The translations under genes and the position numbers were made by a program. Shown in pieces: positions 60,583 through 64,000 of a DNA stretch of 64,000 nt. This DNA comes from Halobacillus yeomjeoni (GTDB taxonomy: Bacteria > Bacillota > Bacilli > Bacillales > Halobacillaceae): assembly GCF_020171525.1 (NCBI RefSeq), contig NZ_JAIVAI010000001.1, forward strand, positions 372,001-436,000. Direction: 5' to 3'. Positions within the stretch are counted from its first letter, which is position 1. Every line of letters begins with the position of its first letter. Under the pieces are notes generated by a model, which saw nothing but the letters and a program-made list of their open reading frames with translations, did not search any database and had not been told where the DNA came from.

Positions 60583-60758
60583 TAAAGAGAAGGAATCCGT
60601 TTGTTTAAAGCTTGTTATAAATCTGGGGATCCTTCTTAATATAGCTGGTTGCAGTGCTGCATGAAATGAGGAGCATTGGAATGACACAGAAGCGGCTGAC
60701 ATAAATTCCGGAATGAAAAAAAGAGGTAGACATAGAAAAACTTCTATCCATTGAAAGA

Positions 60759-60853
60759 TACAAAGGGGAAACCTTTGTAATATAACGCAGGAGCTCTTGG
60801 GACCGCCGAGCCGCCATTCCCTATTGTAAAGGGAAGCACCATACAATAGGGAG
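60759..60853 (+). promoter_or_regulatory. Structured leader with ribosome-binding-site hairpin
   Basis: Two hairpins precede the gene at 60862: TACAAAGG/CCTTTGTA (60759-60779) with a GGAAA loop, and TCCCTATTGTA/TACAATAGGGA (60818-60828 with 60842-60852). The 3' arm of the second covers GGGAGG, the ribosome binding site. GGGA at 60799-60802 could pair instead with TCCC at 60818-60821, an alternative fold that would free the site. No known riboswitch class is recognised. Confidence 0.5.
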
Positions 60854-60861
60854 GAACGTAA

Positions 60862-61752
60862 TTGAATAAATTCAATCCTTATATATCGCTTTTAATTGGA
60901 GTGTTACTTATCTTAACCGTCATTGTGTGGTCCAGTGTTTTTGTAAATCATCCTAAAAATCTCGGAACATGGATTTGGCATACGTCTATCATTGATGATG
61001 ACCGTGCTGCTGTTATGCAGGCGTTGGAATCAAAAGGAGTTACGGATGTCTTTTTGCAGGTGGATAGGGATATTGAAAAAGAAGTTTATCAATCCTTCAT
61101 CCGAGATGCAGACAGCCGTAATATGAAAGTACATGCTCTGGATGGCTCTCCTATATGGGTCGCAAGTGAGGGGGATGAAGAAGCATCCCTTTTCTTCAAT
61201 TGGCTTGGGAATTATCAAAATGAGGTATCCGACTCTGAGAAGTTTAAAGGAATTCACCTCGATGTGGAGCCTTATTTACATGCTGGCTGGAGAGAGAATT
61301 ACGATCGTACAGTCTCCTCTTATCAATCTTTCATCATGACTGCGGGTAAGCAGGCAGATATTCTCGGAATTCCTTTAGAAGTTGATATTCCATTTTGGTT
61401 CGATAAGAAAAACTATAAAAACGACTTTGGTTCTGGAGTCCTTTCTGAATGGGTGATGGAACATACAGATGCTGTGACCATCATGGCCTATCGTGATAAA
61501 GCAGAAGGTTCCAATGGAATCATTAAGGTGGTACGCAGTGAGATAGAATATGCAGAGAAGTTGAAGAAACCTATTACTATCGCAGTGGAAACGAAACAGT
61601 CCACGGAGTATGATCATGTGTCTTTTCATGAAGAAGGGCAGAGGATCATGATGAAAGAGTTGAAAAAAGTAGAAAAGGAGTATAGGAGCTTCGACAGCTT
61701 CCGAGGGATGGCTATACACTCCTATGATCATTGGATGGAGATGAAACCTTAG
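60862..61752 (+). CDS. Membrane-anchored TIM-barrel-like putative glycosidase
   Basis: A 296-residue protein with an N-terminal signal anchor (ISLLIGVLLILTVIVWSSVFV) and a secreted domain. GIHLDVEPYLHAGW near residue 130 has a D-x-E pattern as seen in glycoside hydrolases, followed by VDIPFWFD and VTIMAYRDKAEGSNGI near 207, which resembles the M-A-Y strand of GH18-like barrels. So an envelope carbohydrate-active role is possible but not proven. TTG start with GGGAGG nine bases upstream, inside a hairpin. Confidence 0.7.
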   Translation: MNKFNPYISLLIGVLLILTVIVWSSVFVNHPKNLGTWIWHTSIIDDDRAAVMQALESKGVTDVFLQVDRDIEKEVYQSFIRDADSRNMKVHALDGSPIWVASEGDEEASLFFNWLGNYQNEVSDSEKFKGIHLDVEPYLHAGWRENYDRTVSSYQSFIMTAGKQADILGIPLEVDIPFWFDKKNYKNDFGSGVLSEWVMEHTDAVTIMAYRDKAEGSNGIIKVVRSEIEYAEKLKKPITIAVETKQSTEYDHVSFHEEGQRIMMKELKKVEKEYRSFDSFRGMAIHSYDHWMEMKP

Positions 61753-61867
61753 AAACACGGTTTCAAGTAAAGTCTTGTCTCTTAGGGTGATAAATAGACT
61801 GGGTTTTAGTAAATCAGCGATTATACTGCTTGCGACAATTATTGTGTGGAGAGCAGCAAAAGCTATT

Positions 61868-61906
61868 AAAAAAGGAACTTCCCTGGATAGGGAAGTTCCT
61901 TTTTCG
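61868..61906. terminator. Bidirectional terminator after the metal ABC operon
   Basis: AAAAAAAGGAACTTCCC pairs with GGGAAGTTCCTTTTT around TGGATA. It serves the minus-strand mnt operon and may also end the plus-strand gene at 60862. Confidence 0.9.
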
Positions 61907-61914
61907 TTCATTCA

Positions 61915-62817
61915 TTAAGAAACACGGGCTTCTTCATTCAGATTCTTTTGCATGTTCTTTCTCCGGACCCACTTAGCAATCAAACCGTGAGAAGGACTGA
62001 AGAAGAAAGCAAGGCCGAATAGGAATCCGGTCGCAGTCGCCATCGATCCTGCAATGGATACATCCATGACAACAGCAAATCCATAGCCCAACAAAGCTGA
62101 TACGGCTCCGATAACGGCACTTAAAATGATCATAAGGCCGAATCGGTCTGTCAGCAAGTATGCGGTCGCTCCCGGAACAATCAACATGGCAACTACAAGG
62201 ATGGCACCGACACTATCGAATGATGCAACCGTTGAAAAAGAAACCATCGACATCAGGAGATAGTGGATGAAGACCACAGGTACACCGATGGAAATCGCCA
62301 TTTGAGGATCGAATGTGCTGATCTTGAACTCTTTATAAAAGATCAAAATAATCGCCAGGTTGAGAAGAAACACACCGCTGAGCATCCACACCGCAACGGG
62401 CCCAGCTTCTTTACCACCCAGGATAAGAGTATCCCATGGCACAAAGGCAATCTCACCCATTAACGCATGCTGCACATCCAAGTGGACACTGTCTCCGATA
62501 AAGGACAATAGGACGACACCGAGTGCAAACAATGAAGTGAATACTACTCCGATGGCTGCACCAGATTGAACACCGCTTGAATCCAGAAGCTGAACGAAAA
62601 AGGCAGTCAGCATTCCAACAATAGCAGCTCCAATCAGCATAGGAATCCCATTTAGCGATTGCGTGACGAAAAATGCGCCGACGATTCCAAGTAAGACGGT
62701 GTGACTGATGGCATCCGCAATCATCGCCATTCTTCTTAAAATGAGCAGGGCACCAGTCATCCCACATGTAACACCGACTAAGACACCGGTCAGGATAATC
62801 CAAGCTGTATAGGTCAT
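61915..62817 (-). CDS. mntD: Manganese/zinc-type ABC transporter permease (MntD)
   Basis: A 300-residue ABC-3 family permease with about eight membrane helices. LILRRMAMIADAISHTVLLGI near residue 25 has the conserved D-A-I-S-H-T pattern; ALMGEIAFVPWDTLIL and the GAILVVAMLIVPGATAYLLTDR segment (near 205) follow. The start overlaps mntC by four bases. Metal preference (Mn, Zn or Fe) cannot be read from sequence, but the two-permease order matches the B. subtilis MntR-controlled mntABCD operon. Confidence 0.92.
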   Translation of the reverse strand: MTYTAWIILTGVLVGVTCGMTGALLILRRMAMIADAISHTVLLGIVGAFFVTQSLNGIPMLIGAAIVGMLTAFFVQLLDSSGVQSGAAIGVVFTSLFALGVVLLSFIGDSVHLDVQHALMGEIAFVPWDTLILGGKEAGPVAVWMLSGVFLLNLAIILIFYKEFKISTFDPQMAISIGVPVVFIHYLLMSMVSFSTVASFDSVGAILVVAMLIVPGATAYLLTDRFGLMIILSAVIGAVSALLGYGFAVVMDVSIAGSMATATGFLFGLAFFFSPSHGLIAKWVRRKNMQKNLNEEARVS

Positions 62818-63707
62818 GTGTGACGTACCCCCTTACTAATGAAGAATCGAGTAATAAGTCCTTTGCTTTTTCCAAAGAGCAAAGATAATAAGAATAGCGC
62901 AGAAGTGACGAGAACGATTAAGGGACCGGTCGGCAGTCCTTCACCAATTGTACTGACGGTCGTACCTACAACTCCGGATAATGCACCGATGATGCCTGAA
63001 ATGAAACTCATCAATCCCAGTCGGTCCGTCCAATAGCGTGCAGCTAATGGAGGAGTGATGAGCAGGGCAGCGATCAGTACGACACCAACCATTTGGATTC
63101 CGACAACGACAACTCCGATAACGAGAGCCATGAGAATGGAGTTGATCAGCCCGACTGGAATGCCGAGGCCTTTCGCGTAGTTCGGGTCAAAAACTGCAAT
63201 CTTGAACTCTTTGAAGAACAAGGAAGTGAACAGGATGATTAAAAACGATCCAACTGCAATGGTTTGTATATCTCCACGAACCATTGATGCAGCCTGACCG
63301 AAGATGAAGTCATCCAATCCACTTTGGTTTCCTCCCATATTTTTAGTGATATAGGTGAGGAGAACGATTCCGATTCCGAAAAATACAGATAAAACGACAC
63401 CGATAGAGGCGTCGGTTTTAATTCTTGAATGTTTGACAATCGCCTGTATGAAATAAGTAGCGAGTAATCCTGTAAGGGCAGCTCCCGTTAAAAAGAGGGG
63501 AGTGGACTTAACCCCTGAGATTATATAAGCAATGCAGACGCCAGGCAAAGTCGCATGTGCCATAGCGTCTCCAATCAAACTTTGTTTTTTCAGTAATACA
63601 AAACTGCCAATCAAACCACTTGCAAAACCTAACAGGATCGACCCCGTTAACACCCACTGAGTATTTGGGTTGGAGAGAAATTCGATTAAACTATTCATAG
63701 TAATCAC
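62814..63707 (-). CDS. mntC: Manganese/zinc-type ABC transporter permease (MntC)
   Basis: A 297-residue ABC-3 permease with about eight membrane helices. SFVLLKKQSLIGDAMAHATLPGV near residue 35 contains the family motif (GDAMAHATLPG); LDDFIFGQAASMVRGDIQ near 130 and VGVVLIAALLITPPLAARYWTDRLG near 215 follow. It overlaps both neighbours by four bases and forms a heterodimeric channel with MntD. Confidence 0.93.
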   Translation of the reverse strand: MITMNSLIEFLSNPNTQWVLTGSILLGFASGLIGSFVLLKKQSLIGDAMAHATLPGVCIAYIISGVKSTPLFLTGAALTGLLATYFIQAIVKHSRIKTDASIGVVLSVFFGIGIVLLTYITKNMGGNQSGLDDFIFGQAASMVRGDIQTIAVGSFLIILFTSLFFKEFKIAVFDPNYAKGLGIPVGLINSILMALVIGVVVVGIQMVGVVLIAALLITPPLAARYWTDRLGLMSFISGIIGALSGVVGTTVSTIGEGLPTGPLIVLVTSALFLLSLLFGKSKGLITRFFISKGVRHT

Positions 63708-64000
63708 CCTTCCTGCAAGAGTGTGGACTCTTGCGTAAGGATGGACAATGCCCCTCCATACGTTTCCTGGAGGTTATCATAGGTGAATACTTTATCGGTC
63801 GGACCGAATTTTACAGGTGTCTTATTCAATAACAAGCAATGGTCGAAATAATCACGGACGGTCTGCAAATCGTGGTGTACAACAAGAACAGTTTTTCCTT
63901 GTTTTTTCCATTCCTGAAGCAGGTTCATTATAGCTTTCTCAGTAGCCGCATCGACACCGGCGAACGGTTCATCCATAAAGTAGATTTGAGCATCTTGAGC
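63704..64000 (-). CDS. mntB: Manganese/zinc-type ABC transporter ATPase, 3' part only
   Basis: The frame is open to the window edge, so only about the last 98 codons are seen. IYFMDEPFAGVDAATEKAI carries Walker B and the D-loop, and VLVVHHDLQTVRDYFDHCLLLN the H-loop His. The stop overlaps the start of the permease gene. The upstream solute-binding gene would lie outside the window. Confidence 0.92.
   Translation of the reverse strand, partial: AQDAQIYFMDEPFAGVDAATEKAIMNLLQEWKKQGKTVLVVHHDLQTVRDYFDHCLLLNKTPVKFGPTDKVFTYDNLQETYGGALSILTQESTLLQEG

Noticed and set aside
61775-61918. Possible small plus-strand ORF starting TTG near 61775 with a hydrophobic segment (AIILLATIIVWRAAKAIKK)
   Set aside because: No ribosome binding site, and its end runs through the strong bidirectional terminator and into the stop region of mntD.
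1-64000. CRISPR arrays, tRNA or rRNA genes, prophage
   Set aside because: No regularly spaced repeats with unique spacers, no cloverleaf or rRNA sequence, and no phage structural genes were seen.

Overview
The window is a 64-kb piece of a low-to-mid GC Gram-positive chromosome from an endospore-forming member of the Bacillaceae. Sporulation genes (spo0A, spoIVB, an sspP-like gene) and a gene order that follows the Bacillus subtilis yqh-yqi-yqj-yqk region point to this family. The rather acidic proteins and an OLE RNA suggest a halophilic or alkaliphilic relative such as Halobacillus; the genus is my inference.

Layout. 1-13.6 kb: lipid, folate, DNA and isoprenoid housekeeping genes (accC end, asp23-type gene, nusB, folD, xseA, xseB, ispA), then a full OLE RNA gene with its own promoter, oapA, dxs, tlyA, argR, recN, spoIVB and spo0A. 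13.6-14.6 kb: a gene-poor gap holding a decayed copy of the spo0A 3' end. 14.6-19 kb: aspartokinase, then a minus-strand pair encoding an exonuclease and a cNMP/CBS/nucleotidyltransferase protein, and a DUF2627 gene. 19-29.1 kb: bkdR and the branched-chain alpha-keto acid operon ptb-bcd-buk-lpdV-bkdAA-bkdAB-bkdB behind a clear sigma-54 promoter. 29.3-37 kb: bacilliredoxin, yqjA, an L,D-transpeptidase, a 44-codon Prli42-like gene, methylmalonyl-CoA epimerase and carboxyltransferase, a peptidase, DNA polymerase IV, two tiny basic-protein genes and a DUF3892 gene. 37-47.2 kb: an ABC/FtsX transporter, aldehyde dehydrogenase, RNase Z, NamA, a glycosyltransferase, GDPD and a RocB-like peptidase. 47.26-47.72 kb: a MITE-like element. 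47.8-55.6 kb: MBL hydrolase, SDR, a second Y-family polymerase, yqkB, yqkC, a DUF2515 gene, squalene-hopene/sporulenol cyclase and a PAS-STAS regulator. 55.6-61.8 kb: less conserved accessory genes, including a run of very small membrane-protein genes. 61.9-64 kb: a Mn/Zn-type ABC transporter on the minus strand.

How the genes work together. dxs and ispA supply isoprenoid precursors, and a triterpene-type cyclase lies further along; the OLE RNA/OapA ribonucleoprotein genes sit between ispA and dxs. The bkd operon turns branched-chain amino acids into acyl-CoA primers, and mce/yqjD handle propionyl/methylmalonyl-CoA. Both Y-family polymerase genes carry LexA-like boxes. Spo0A-type boxes precede spo0A, and a sigma-F/G-type promoter precedes spoIVB.

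Most notable: (1) the OLE RNA-oapA locus; (2) a 469-bp MITE-like element with terminal inverted repeats, an 8-bp target duplication and two inverted structured modules whose stems differ in sequence but keep pairing; (3) the Prli42-like miniprotein; (4) a hairpin that hides the ribosome binding site of the gene at 60862; (5) the spo0A remnant. No tRNA, rRNA or CRISPR array was seen. All calls come from reading the sequence; no database search was run.
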